Shown: positions 1 through 6,337, counted from the stretch's first letter. The stretch: 7,833 nt of DNA from an uncultured Dermatophilus sp. (GCA_945876925.1 CAMCQD010000075.1:1-7833); one strand, 5' to 3'. The notes: a model not told the origin generated them from the sequence alone. Made by a program: numbers and translations.

Positions 1-8
1 CGGCTTAT

Positions 9-60
9 CGCAGGCAGCGGACGCGGGTCGCCGGGGGCACCCGGCGGTGATGAGCCTGCG
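9..60. repeat. Nested inverted repeats at the window edge
   Basis: CGCAGGC (9-15) is mirrored by GCCTGCG (54-60). Inside lies a perfect 7-bp stem, CGCCGGG (29-35) with CCCGGCG (40-46), closing a four-base loop. It could be the end of a transcript entering from the left or simple GC-rich structure. There is no T-run on either side, and no coding region is supported in bases 1-68. Confidence 0.3.
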
Positions 61-68
61 GGAGGGGA

Positions 69-104
69 TATGAAAATCGAGGCCAGACACTGTCTGACCT
101 CGAT
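69..104 (-). terminator. Intrinsic terminator of the tRNA-fMet gene
   Basis: On the minus strand, ATCGAGGTCAGACA (104-91) pairs with TGTCTGGCCTCGAT (89-76). This is 14 pairs including one G-U wobble, around a very tight centre that would open into a small loop in RNA. It is followed by TTTT and then an AT-rich stretch. It lies just 3' of the tRNA gene, and stem plus T-run is the classic Rho-independent form. Confidence 0.88.
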
Positions 105-112
105 CGGAATAG

Positions 113-186
113 TAGCGGGGGCAGGATTCGAACCTGCGACCTCCGGGTTATGAGCCCGGCGAGCTACCGAGCTGCTCCACCCCGCG
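113..186 (-). tRNA. Initiator tRNA-fMet (anticodon CAT)
   Basis: The minus strand folds into a 74-nt cloverleaf. The acceptor stem is CGCGGGG with CCCCGCT, the D stem GAGC/GCTC, the anticodon stem CCGGG/CCCGG around CTCATAA with CAT at 152-150, and the T arm GCAGG-TTCGAAT-CCTGC. Three features mark it as the initiator rather than elongator tRNA-Met: the unpaired C1:U72 end, the run of three G-C pairs next to the anticodon loop, and the A11:U24 pair in the D stem. The CCA end is not encoded, since the bases after the discriminator A are C and T. It forms a single-gene unit with its own promoter and terminator. Confidence 0.97.
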
Positions 187-198
187 TCGGCAGGCACC

Positions 199-227
199 AC
201 TTTACGCGAGCCGCCGGCAGGCATCAA
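199..227 (-). promoter_or_regulatory. Promoter of the tRNA-fMet gene
   Basis: On the minus strand TTGATG (227-222) is followed, after exactly 17 bases, by TAAAGT (204-199). These are good -35 and -10 matches for a housekeeping sigma factor. Transcription would begin around 192, a few bases before the mature tRNA 5' end at 186. Confidence 0.75.
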
Positions 228-389
228 ATCGGGCGTTCAATTCGTAGCCGATCCGTAATTCCCCCCTCCGCGGCCCGGCGCCTGGCCCGATCCGGGGAGG
301 CGCTGGTCACCCGCCCTGGCGTACCCGCGGGGCCCCCGGCCGGCAGCCAGCGACAGGAGCGCCTTTGGGCCCGGTGCCGGCGCGAAAGC
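228..389. other. Intergenic stretch, no gene seen
   Basis: Between the tRNA promoter and the hairpin at 390-420 I see no coding sequence with a convincing start or composition; the frames open here have no family resemblance. The only structure is a small 5-bp stem with a GAAA tetraloop on the plus strand (GGCGC at 379-383, GCGCC at 388-392), which abuts the larger hairpin. Confidence 0.5.
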
Positions 390-420
390 GCCCCGGGGGC
401 GATTGCTCGCCGCCCGGGGC
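390..420 (-). terminator. Probable terminator of the UPF0182 gene
   Basis: GCCCCGGG (390-397) pairs with CCCGGGGC (413-420), and the inner GGCGA (398-402) pairs with TCGCC (407-411) around TTGC. This makes a 13-bp stem with one bulged base, starting about 33 bases past the UPF0182 stop codon. There is no real T-run after it on the minus strand, only CTTTC, so it is either a U-poor actinobacterial-type terminator or a 3'-end stabilising hairpin. Confidence 0.5.
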
Positions 421-452
421 ACGTATATGGGTGAAGAACCGCTCCGTCCCGG

Positions 453-3400
453 TCAGCGGGAGGCTGACGGTGACGGCGACGCCGTCGGTGAGGCGGTAGC
501 GGATGCCGACGGGGATGCGGTGGCCGATCCGGTCGGCGAAGGTGGCGCCGTCTGCCCGTTGGTGGTCACCGACCCGCCCTGGGGAGCCAGCTCGACCGCC
601 CGGGCGATCGCCTGGGCCAGCGCGTCCTGGGCCTTGCCGTAGGCCGCCCAGTCGTTGTTCTTCAAGGCCGCCTGGCCCGCGTCGTACTGCGCCTTGACCT
701 CAGCGAGCGCGGCCTTGAGCTGCTGGGCCGGGGTCTGCGTCGCGGGCGGTGCGTCCCCGGACTTGGACTTGGCCACGTCCGAGTCACCTGCCTGGGCGCC
801 GGAGTTGCCGCCGAACAGCTGGTCCAGCGCCGAGTCGAGGGTCTTGGCCCAGGCGATCTTGTTACCGAACGAGACCACCACCGCCTGCAGCAGCGGGTAC
901 CCGCCGCCGTCACGCCCGCTGACGTAGATCGGCTGGACGTACAGCAGGCCGCCGCCGACCGGAAGGGTGAGCAGGTTACCCCGCTGCACCCGCGACCCCG
1001 ACTGGCTGATGTTGAGGAAGTTGTTCAGCGTGGCCGGGAAGTCCGAGGACCCGACGTTGCTGGAATTGATCTGGTTCTGCACCTGCGTGGGCCCGGGCAC
1101 GTTAGTGGTGCTGGGCAGATCCAGCAGCCGGATCTTGCCATACCCCTCGCGCCGCTGACCGGGCGTCGAGCCGGCATCCGAATCGACCGCCATGAACCCG
1201 GTCAGGTACGGGCGGCTGTCACCGGCCGGCGAGAACGAGGTCGTCAGCGAGAACGACGGCCGCGACTGATCGGGCATCTGGATGGACAGGTAGTACGGCG
1301 GCTGATCCGGCGCGACACCGCCCTGCGGCACCGGCTGGGTCGGGTCGACCGGCACCTTCCAGTACTCGCCACCGGTGTAGAAGCTGCCCGCGTCGCTGAT
1401 GTGGTAGCGGGTGAGCAGTTCACGCTGCACCTTGAACAGATCCTCGGGGTAGCGCAGGTGGCTCATCAGCCCGCCGCTGATCTCGCTCATCGGCTTGACC
1501 ATCCCGGGGAAGGCGCTGGACCAGGCCTTGAGCACCGGGTCCTGCTCGTCCCAGGTGTACAGCCGCACGGTGCCGTCGTAGGCGTCGACCGTGGCCTTGA
1601 CCGAGTTGCGGATGTAGTTGACCTGCCCGCCCAGGGCGAGCTGGGTGTTCGACCGGGCGGTCACGGCGTCGCTGGTGGCCTGGTCCAGGGACTGGAGCCG
1701 GCTGTACGGGTACTTATCCGAGGTGGTGTAGCCATCGACGATCCACTGGATGCGCCCGTCGACCACGCTGGGGTAGATGTTGCCGTCCAGGGTGAGCCAG
1801 GGCGCGACCGCTTCGACCCGTTCGCGCGGGGTGCGCCGGTCGAGGATGGTCGAGTAGTCCCCGACCTGCTCGGAGAGCATGATCTCCAGGCGGCGGTACT
1901 TGATCGCATACGCGGCCCGCTTGAAGACGTTGTCGAGCTTGACGCCGCCCTGGCCGCTGTAGGTGACCCGCCGCTCGCCCTCGGCCGACTGGTAGTCCAG
2001 CTCCCGCGGTGCGGCGCCTTCCTCCGCCCCGACGATGGAGTACTGCTGCGAGCGCTCCCCGAAGTAGATCCGCGGCTCGAAGCTGCCCAGCGTCCCCTGC
2101 GGCGGGATGTCGCGCAGGAAGAAATCGGGCTCGCCGTCGTCGGTGCGCTTGTTGCCGCGCGCCGCGACCAGGCCGTACCCATGCGTGTATACAGTGTGGT
2201 CGTTGACCCAGTTGCGCTGCGGCACGCCCTCGAGGTTGAGCTCGCGCGCGGCGACCACGGCGTCCTGGGTGCCGGCCTGGAGCCCGTAGCGGTCGACATC
2301 CAGCGCATCCGGGAAGGCGTAATACTGCCACAGGCCCTGCATCTGGGTGAACGTCGGGGAGACGATCATCGGATCCAGGATGCGGATGCCCGGGATAGTC
2401 CCGGCGTCCGAGCGCAGCTGCCCCGGCTCGGCATCGGTCCGGGCGGCGTACTCCTCTTTCTGGATATTGGCCAGCCCGTAGGCGTCCCGGGTCGCGTCGA
2501 TGTTGAGCTGGATGAACGGCGCTTCCAGCATGGCCTCGCTGGGCCGCACCCGGAAACTCTGGATCGCCACCGGGTACAGGCCCCCGACGACCACCGACAT
2601 CGTCAGCAGCATGGCCACTCCGATGACCGGCAGCCGCCACGAGGAGGTCCAGATCGTCGCGATGAACAGGCCCGCGCAGATCACCGCCGCGACCGCGAGG
2701 ATCGCCTTGGTGGGCAGCACGGCGTGCTGATCGGTGTACGTCAGGCCGGTGATCCGCTCCGAATCACGCATCGCCAGCGCGTACCGCTCCAGCCAGTACG
2801 TTGCGGCCCGGACCAGCACCAGCGAGGCGGCCAGCACCGACAGGTGGATCCGGGCGGCCCTGGTCGTGTTCACCCCGCTGGGGACGATCTGCACCCCGCC
2901 CTCGATGTAGTGCATGAGGGCGGCTGAGATGAGCGCCAGCACCAGCCCCATCGTGAGGAAGGAGACGAGGAATTCCAGCATCGGCAGGGTGAAGACGAAG
3001 AAGCCGATGTCCAGGCCGAAGGTGGGATCCTCGCGGCCGAACGGCTGACGGTGCAGGAACGCCAGCGCGGTCCGCCACTGCCCGGCCGCGGCCATCCCGC
3101 CGAACGCGCCGAACAGCAGCGGCACGATGATGACGGCCAGCTTGCGCAGCGGCTCGATCATCTCGCGGTAGCGGGCGAGGACATCCTGCTGGGGCGTGAC
3201 CGGGGCGTACACCGGGCGCGTCCGGTGCGCCAGGATGAGGCTGGAGCCGACCAGCGCCGCCACCAGCAGCCCCCCGAGGAGGAAGAGGGCCACCTGAGTA
3301 CTAATAGTGGTCCACATCACAGTTGAGGCGTCGACTGAGGCGTACCACATGACCTCGGTCCAGAACTGGCTGAGCACCGCCGCCACGATGACCAGCCCGG

Positions 3401-3626
3401 CCAGGACCGCGATCGTGATGGACAGCGGGCTGGGCCGGGACGGCCGGGACGCGGTAGCCGCTCGGGGCGGGCCACCGGAACCGAATGGTCCCCCGAAGCC
3501 GAAGATGCCCCCTGGGCCGCCAGAACCAGGAGAACGCGGCCCGCCGGAGCCGCCGTCACCCGGGGGCCGTGGCGAACCCGGGGAGCCGCCCCCGAATCCG
3601 GCGCTTCCGTCGCTCGAATCGCTCAC
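453..3626 (-). CDS. UPF0182 family membrane protein
   Basis: A 1057-residue protein with the layout of the UPF0182 family (COG1615); its biochemical function is unknown. Residues 1-66 are a Gly/Pro/Ser-rich, probably disordered cytosolic leader. About seven membrane segments follow, near residues 69-88, 111-133, 163-181, 206-237, 257-275, 308-328 and 332-355. From about 360 to 935 there is a large soluble, presumably extracytoplasmic domain carrying well-conserved blocks such as NDHTVYTHGYGLVAARGN (475-492) and the WLTLDGNIYP region (610-619). A linker plus probable helical segment (about 966-1012) leads to a Ser/Thr/Ala/Pro-only tail (1029-1057). The GTG start at 3626 is chosen because GGAGG (3641-3637) lies 10 bases upstream. 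Both ends make it longer than the roughly 980-1000 residues I recall for relatives. It is divergent from the PPA1359-family gene. Family call is secure; function is open. Confidence 0.95.
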   Translation of the reverse strand: MSDSSDGSAGFGGGSPGSPRPPGDGGSGGPRSPGSGGPGGIFGFGGPFGSGGPPRAATASRPSRPSPLSITIAVLAGLVIVAAVLSQFWTEVMWYASVDASTVMWTTISTQVALFLLGGLLVAALVGSSLILAHRTRPVYAPVTPQQDVLARYREMIEPLRKLAVIIVPLLFGAFGGMAAAGQWRTALAFLHRQPFGREDPTFGLDIGFFVFTLPMLEFLVSFLTMGLVLALISAALMHYIEGGVQIVPSGVNTTRAARIHLSVLAASLVLVRAATYWLERYALAMRDSERITGLTYTDQHAVLPTKAILAVAAVICAGLFIATIWTSSWRLPVIGVAMLLTMSVVVGGLYPVAIQSFRVRPSEAMLEAPFIQLNIDATRDAYGLANIQKEEYAARTDAEPGQLRSDAGTIPGIRILDPMIVSPTFTQMQGLWQYYAFPDALDVDRYGLQAGTQDAVVAARELNLEGVPQRNWVNDHTVYTHGYGLVAARGNKRTDDGEPDFFLRDIPPQGTLGSFEPRIYFGERSQQYSIVGAEEGAAPRELDYQSAEGERRVTYSGQGGVKLDNVFKRAAYAIKYRRLEIMLSEQVGDYSTILDRRTPRERVEAVAPWLTLDGNIYPSVVDGRIQWIVDGYTTSDKYPYSRLQSLDQATSDAVTARSNTQLALGGQVNYIRNSVKATVDAYDGTVRLYTWDEQDPVLKAWSSAFPGMVKPMSEISGGLMSHLRYPEDLFKVQRELLTRYHISDAGSFYTGGEYWKVPVDPTQPVPQGGVAPDQPPYYLSIQMPDQSRPSFSLTTSFSPAGDSRPYLTGFMAVDSDAGSTPGQRREGYGKIRLLDLPSTTNVPGPTQVQNQINSSNVGSSDFPATLNNFLNISQSGSRVQRGNLLTLPVGGGLLYVQPIYVSGRDGGGYPLLQAVVVSFGNKIAWAKTLDSALDQLFGGNSGAQAGDSDVAKSKSGDAPPATQTPAQQLKAALAEVKAQYDAGQAALKNNDWAAYGKAQDALAQAIARAVELAPQGGSVTTNGQTAPPSPTGSATASPSASATASPTASPSPSASR

Positions 3627-3636
3627 GAGTCGTATT

Positions 3637-3641
3637 CCTCC
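3637..3641 (-). promoter_or_regulatory. Ribosome binding site of the UPF0182 gene
   Basis: The minus strand reads GGAGG here, 10 bases before the GTG at 3626. It decides the start, since no other good site exists in frame. An ATG at 3644-3642 overlaps this site but is in another frame and stops after six codons, its TGA overlapping the GTG. Confidence 0.75.
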
Positions 3642-3654
3642 ATCGCTGGGCTGG

Positions 3655-3685
3655 GGTGTACGTATACGCTACCGATTTTCGCAAG
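3655..3685 (-). promoter_or_regulatory. AT-rich patch, possible UPF0182 promoter
   Basis: This is the only AT-rich patch in a very GC-rich spacer. On the minus strand it holds TTGCGA (3684-3679), TAGCGT (3671-3666) and TATACG (3666-3661), the last inside the 8-bp palindrome CGTATACG (3661-3668). No pair of hexamers has ideal 16-18-base spacing, so the exact promoter cannot be fixed. Confidence 0.3.
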
Positions 3686-3936
3686 ACCGTGCCCGCGCGA
3701 CCCGGCGCCCCCGGGCGAGGGAACCGCGATAGGTGCAGCAGCCGCGATTTCCCGGCGCGAGCCCCCTCCCCGGGCGGGGAGGGAGCCGCACCCCTATCCC
3801 CCCGGGCGGGGCTCCCCCTTGCGGCCCGATCCCCGTGACCACCAACGGAACTGGCACCGGCGGGGCCCTGGCCGCCCGCCCCGGAACGCACCCCGCCTGG
3901 CCCGCCCCGCCCCCGGCGGGCCGGGCAGTCATAGGC
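3686..3936. other. GC-rich divergent intergenic region, no gene
   Basis: This region separates two divergent genes. The plus-strand frame of the PPA1359-family gene stays open back to about 3733, but the translated stretch is Pro/Gly/Arg low complexity without family resemblance, so I read it as non-coding. It contains the paired palindromic motif listed at 3764-3811 and otherwise no recognisable RNA gene. Confidence 0.5.
3764..3811. repeat. Two copies of CCCCGGGCGGGG with hairpin potential
   Basis: CCCCGGGCGGGG occurs at 3768-3779 and again at 3800-3811, 32 bases apart. The first copy extends to a perfect 8-bp stem (CCCTCCCC at 3764-3771 with GGGGAGGG at 3776-3783) around the loop GGGC. The second has a 4-bp core stem around the same loop. 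It lies upstream of both divergent genes and could be a paired operator, a structured leader, or chance in GC-rich DNA. Confidence 0.4.
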
Positions 3937-3942
3937 CACAAT
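3937..3942 (+). promoter_or_regulatory. Candidate -10 element of a leaderless transcript
   Basis: CACAAT ends six bases before the GTG at 3949, with TAGGCC just before it. There is no Shine-Dalgarno sequence in front of the GTG. A -10 box at this distance would put the transcription start on or next to the start codon, a common arrangement in actinobacteria. No clear -35 box is visible. Confidence 0.4.
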
Positions 3943-3948
3943 GTCCGC

Positions 3949-4485
3949 GTGAACGACCAACCGATGAGCGACCCGCTGCTGGACACCCTGATCGAGACCG
4001 AGCGCTACGTCGCCTCAGCCGGATGGGAGCAGCCGCCGCGGCTGTTCGCCCTGGTACCCACCGCCCGGCTGGTGGAACTCGAGCCATCCCTGGCCGGCCA
4101 GCTCGGCTCCTCGGCGGGCGCGCTGTCCAGCATCGAGCAGGAGGGACTGGGCGAATCCTTCGCCCAGGACGACCTGGATATCGTGCTGGCTTCCCTGGCC
4201 TGGCCGGATGAGGTCGAAGGGGTCGCCCTGGCGATCGAGCGGCTGGTGCTGCCGCCCTCGGCCAGGGACGGCCTGCCCGAGGACCCCGCCGAGCTGGCGC
4301 GCGCCGCCGCCGGCCACCCGGACCGCACCGAGGTGCGCCTGCTGGCCGGGGTGCACCGGGACGGGTCGGGCACGTGCCTGCTGCGCCAGCGGCTGCACGA
4401 CGACGACGCGGACGTGGCCATCGGCCGTGACATCGCCCCCGGCCTGCTGGACGCGCTCGCCCGCACCCTGCTGCCGGAGGAATGA
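3949..4485 (+). CDS. PPA1359 family protein
   Basis: A 178-residue acidic, soluble protein with no signal peptide or membrane segment, matching the actinobacterial PPA1359 family as I remember it; no member has a known function to my knowledge. Recognisable blocks are the N-terminal helix (DPLLDTLIETERYVASAGWEQPPRLFALV), the central LASLAWPDEVEGVALAIERLVLPP-type block (about residues 80-103), the HPDRTEVRLLAGVHRDG block (123-139) and the C-terminal GRDIAPGLLDALARTL block (159-174). I chose the GTG at 3949 because a -10-like box sits just upstream and the extension further back is low-complexity. The ATG at 3964 is the alternative and would give 173 residues. It is divergent from the UPF0182 gene and convergent with the protease gene, 12 bases separating their stop codons. 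Family call is good; start is moderately sure. Confidence 0.85.
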   Translation: MNDQPMSDPLLDTLIETERYVASAGWEQPPRLFALVPTARLVELEPSLAGQLGSSAGALSSIEQEGLGESFAQDDLDIVLASLAWPDEVEGVALAIERLVLPPSARDGLPEDPAELARAAAGHPDRTEVRLLAGVHRDGSGTCLLRQRLHDDDADVAIGRDIAPGLLDALARTLLPEE

Positions 4486-4497
4486 GCCGCCGGAGGG

Positions 4498-5565
4498 TCA
4501 GCAGGCAGGCAGGGAGCTGCCCTGCCCGGAGGCGATCCGCTCCACGGCGCTAATCGCCTCGTCGAAGGAGGACACCCGTACCACGGACATGCCGTCGGGC
4601 ACCTTCCCGGCGACCTGCTCGCAGTTACCCGACGGGGCGAGGAACCACGAGGCCCCGTATGCGGCCGCGCCGGCCATCTTGTGGGCGATCCCGCCGATCG
4701 GGCCGACCGAGCCGTCCAGCGACATAGTGCCGGTCCCGGCGATGGCGGCCCCGCCGGTGAGCGCCCCGGGGGTGAGCTTGTCGTACACGCCCAGGGCGAA
4801 CATCAGCCCGGCCGAGGGGCCGCCCACCTGCCCGGCGTTGATGGTGACCTTGGGAGCCTGGGGGAAGTCCGCCTCCAGCCCCACGCCGATGATGCGCCGC
4901 CCGTTGCCGGCCGCGATGGTGGCGACCGATTCGGTGCGCCGCTGCCCGGAACGCAGGACGGCCAGCTGCACCGGCTTGTCCGCGTCAGCCTGCTGGATGA
5001 GGCGGCTGACCTGCGCGGTGCGGGTGACCGGGGTGCCGTTGACGGCCATGACGCGGTCCCCGGCCTGCAGCTTGCCAGCCGAGGGCCCGTCGCTCATCAC
5101 CGTGGAGACGACGGTCTGCTCGGCATAGCCGAGCCGGGCGAAGGCCACCGCCTCGGCGCTGTTCTGCGAGCTGGTCATCTGGGCCGTAGTCGCGTCCTGC
5201 ACATTCTGCGCGGTGGCGTCGGGCGGGTAGACCACGTCGTAGGGCAGCACCTCGGCCCGGGGATCCAGCAGCGCGGCCAGGAACGTCCAGGCGGTGAACT
5301 CGTACCCGGGGCCGCCGTACTGGGCCACGGTGGTGAACGACAAGGTGCCCTGCGTCGGGTAGGTGCTCGCGCCGGCGACGTCGATGATCGGGCCGCCGCC
5401 CAGATCGCCCAGGGTGTTCACGGCCGGGCCGGCCCGGTTGACGACGTAGGGCGGATGCACGTAGGTGCCGCCGATCACGACCGCGAGCACGATGATCATC
5501 CCGAGCAGGAAGCGGCGGGTGCGCCTGCCCAGCCGCCACGAGGCCCTCACGGGGTCCCGACCCAT
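4498..5565 (-). CDS. YlbL-family membrane-anchored PDZ/Lon-type serine protease
   Basis: A 355-residue protein. Basic residues (RLGRRTRR, 11-18) precede one membrane segment (about 19-36), a signal anchor that would leave the rest outside the cytoplasm. A PDZ-like domain covers about 143-215 (GPSAGKLQAGDRVMAVNG at 160-177). The S16 (Lon-type) protease domain follows, with the nucleophile Ser251 in GGPSAG (248-253) and Lys296 in HKMAGA; this 45-residue gap fits the Lon Ser/Lys dyad, and no ATPase domain is present. In Bacillus subtilis, YlbL with CtpA removes the division inhibitor YneA; the substrate here is unknown. The ATG at 5565 overlaps moaE by 19 bases. A GTG at 5550 would instead give the tight GTGA overlap with the moaE stop. 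Neither has a strong ribosome site, suggesting translational coupling. It ends in Cys. Confidence 0.93.
   Translation of the reverse strand: MGRDPVRASWRLGRRTRRFLLGMIIVLAVVIGGTYVHPPYVVNRAGPAVNTLGDLGGGPIIDVAGASTYPTQGTLSFTTVAQYGGPGYEFTAWTFLAALLDPRAEVLPYDVVYPPDATAQNVQDATTAQMTSSQNSAEAVAFARLGYAEQTVVSTVMSDGPSAGKLQAGDRVMAVNGTPVTRTAQVSRLIQQADADKPVQLAVLRSGQRRTESVATIAAGNGRRIIGVGLEADFPQAPKVTINAGQVGGPSAGLMFALGVYDKLTPGALTGGAAIAGTGTMSLDGSVGPIGGIAHKMAGAAAYGASWFLAPSGNCEQVAGKVPDGMSVVRVSSFDEAISAVERIASGQGSSLPAC
4508..4526 (+). terminator. Possible terminator hairpin inside the protease gene's 3' end
   Basis: GGCAGGG (4508-4514) pairs with CCCTGCC (4520-4526) around a five-base loop, about 22 bases after the stop codon of the PPA1359-family gene. 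It lies in the last codons of the oppositely oriented protease gene. There is no T-run, so its role as a terminator is only suggested by position. Confidence 0.35.
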
Positions 5566-5972
5566 TCGGCGCTGCCATCGGCGAAGATCTGGTGCTTCCA
5601 GATCGGCACCCGCGCCTTGAGCTCGTCGATGAGGTACCGGCAGGCGATGAAGGCCTGCCCGCGGTGCTCGGCCGCGACGGCGAGTGCCACGGCGACGTCA
5701 CCGATCCGCATCGGCCCGGTGCGGTGCACGGCGGCCACGGCGTGCACGCCGTCGAAGCAGGCCGCCTCCGAGGCCACGGCCCGCAGCTGCTCGGTGGCGC
5801 TGGGATGCGCCGAATAGTCCAGGGCGGCCACCGCGCGGCCCTCGTCATGGTCGCGGACCAGCCCGGTGAACGTCACCACGGCGCCGGCGCACGGACCGCG
5901 CACGGCGTCGAGGAGCTCGTCCAGGGATACCGCATCACCCCGCACGCCAACGTGTACCCGCCTATCCGCCAA
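5547..5972 (-). CDS. moaE: Molybdopterin synthase catalytic subunit MoaE
   Basis: MoaE forms a heterotetramer with MoaD and converts cyclic pyranopterin monophosphate to molybdopterin in the cytoplasm, taking sulfur from the MoaD thiocarboxylate. From the TTG start the product has 141 residues, the usual family size. Conserved blocks are GLVRDHD (37-43, Arg40), the YSAHPSA segment (53-59), VHRTG (82-86), CRYLIDELK (111-119) and PIWKHQ (123-128), ending FADGSAEWVG. Lys119 and Lys126 sit where the E. coli active-site lysines are. I chose the TTG at 5972 because GGGAG lies five bases upstream and the protein then starts just before the family's first strand. The frame stays open to 6149, but that extension is low-complexity. 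No moaD or other cofactor gene lies in the window. The stop overlaps the protease gene, so the two are probably one transcript. Confidence 0.93.
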   Translation of the reverse strand: MADRRVHVGVRGDAVSLDELLDAVRGPCAGAVVTFTGLVRDHDEGRAVAALDYSAHPSATEQLRAVASEAACFDGVHAVAAVHRTGPMRIGDVAVALAVAAEHRGQAFIACRYLIDELKARVPIWKHQIFADGSAEWVGTP

Positions 5973-5977
5973 TGTCG

Positions 5978-5982
5978 CTCCC
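5978..5982 (-). promoter_or_regulatory. Ribosome binding site of moaE
   Basis: The minus strand reads GGGAG, five bases before the TTG at 5972. It is the main reason for choosing this rare start codon over the longer open frame. Confidence 0.6.
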
Positions 5983-6187
5983 GAGCTGTCCCGCCGCAGG
6001 CCACCCGATCCTGCCGGGCGCCCTCCGGGCTCATCGCACGGCCGCTGTGCTCCGGCCGATCCTGTCTTGTACCGCGGCGCGCGCCGCAGCCCCCCCGGGA
6101 ACATCGTAGGCGGCTGCGTGACCAGCCCTCGCGCAGCCGCGCTGCCCATGGTCGCGCAGCCGCGCCCACCAGGGCCTCCGGAGGTGC
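5983..6187. repeat. Repeat-rich part of the moaE/DUF2342 divergent region
   Basis: There is no supported gene here. Visible structures are: a 6-bp stem CGGCCG (6039-6044 with 6053-6058); a perfect 14-bp palindrome GCGGCGCGCGCCGC (6074-6087); a 14-bp direct repeat TCGCGCAGCCGCGC (6129-6142 and 6152-6165, 23 bases apart); an inverted copy of its core, GCGGCTGCG (6110-6118), which can pair with either; and the 10-bp palindrome CCTCCGGAGG (6175-6184). TACGAT on the minus strand (6108-6103) is a possible -10 box for moaE, without a clear -35. I could not match this to a known riboswitch. Confidence 0.5.
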
Positions 6188-6214
6188 GCGCCAGGGGATG
6201 GATTCCCCTGGCGC
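6188..6214. repeat. Perfect 11-bp hairpin between moaE and the DUF2342 gene
   Basis: GCGCCAGGGGA (6188-6198) and TCCCCTGGCGC (6204-6214) are perfect complements around the loop TGGAT. It sits between two divergent genes, so it is not at the expected place for a terminator, and no T-run follows on either strand. It could be part of a 5' leader, a regulator site, or a small transcript's end. Confidence 0.6.
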
Positions 6215-6337
6215 TGCTATCGGCTCAGGGTCTGCGCCGACCCGGCGACGGCTGCCCGGGAAGGCCCCGCAGCGGCAAGCCGCCGATGCGCCCGCCCGAT
6301 CACCGGCGCGGAGGAAACCAGCGGCGCCTCCTCGTGA

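Noticed and set aside
113..186. tRNA gene as an integration (att) site
   Set aside because: No integrase gene and no second copy of the tRNA 3' end are visible in the window.
188..223. CGGCAGGCA repeated at 188-196 and 215-223
   Set aside because: Short, GC-rich, and overlapping the tRNA promoter spacer and tRNA upstream edge; no symmetry or further copies.
1401..2927. 508-codon open frame on the plus strand opposite the UPF0182 gene
   Set aside because: Its codon positions mirror the minus-strand gene; the product is rich in His, Arg, Gly, Asp and Val without domain resemblance. Long antisense frames are usual in such high-GC genes.
3624..3644. Six-codon upstream ORF (MEEYDS) whose TGA overlaps the UPF0182 GTG start
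   Set aside because: Its ATG overlaps the ribosome site of the main gene and has no ribosome site of its own; probably chance.
3733..3948. 72-codon N-terminal extension of the PPA1359-family gene
   Set aside because: It is a Pro/Gly/Arg-rich low-complexity translation across hairpins and the probable promoter, with no ribosome site and no match to the family's N-terminus.
5973..6149. 59-codon upstream extension of moaE
   Set aside because: It would exceed the normal MoaE length, crosses palindromes, and its sequence is unlike MoaE; a ribosome site supports the TTG at 5972.
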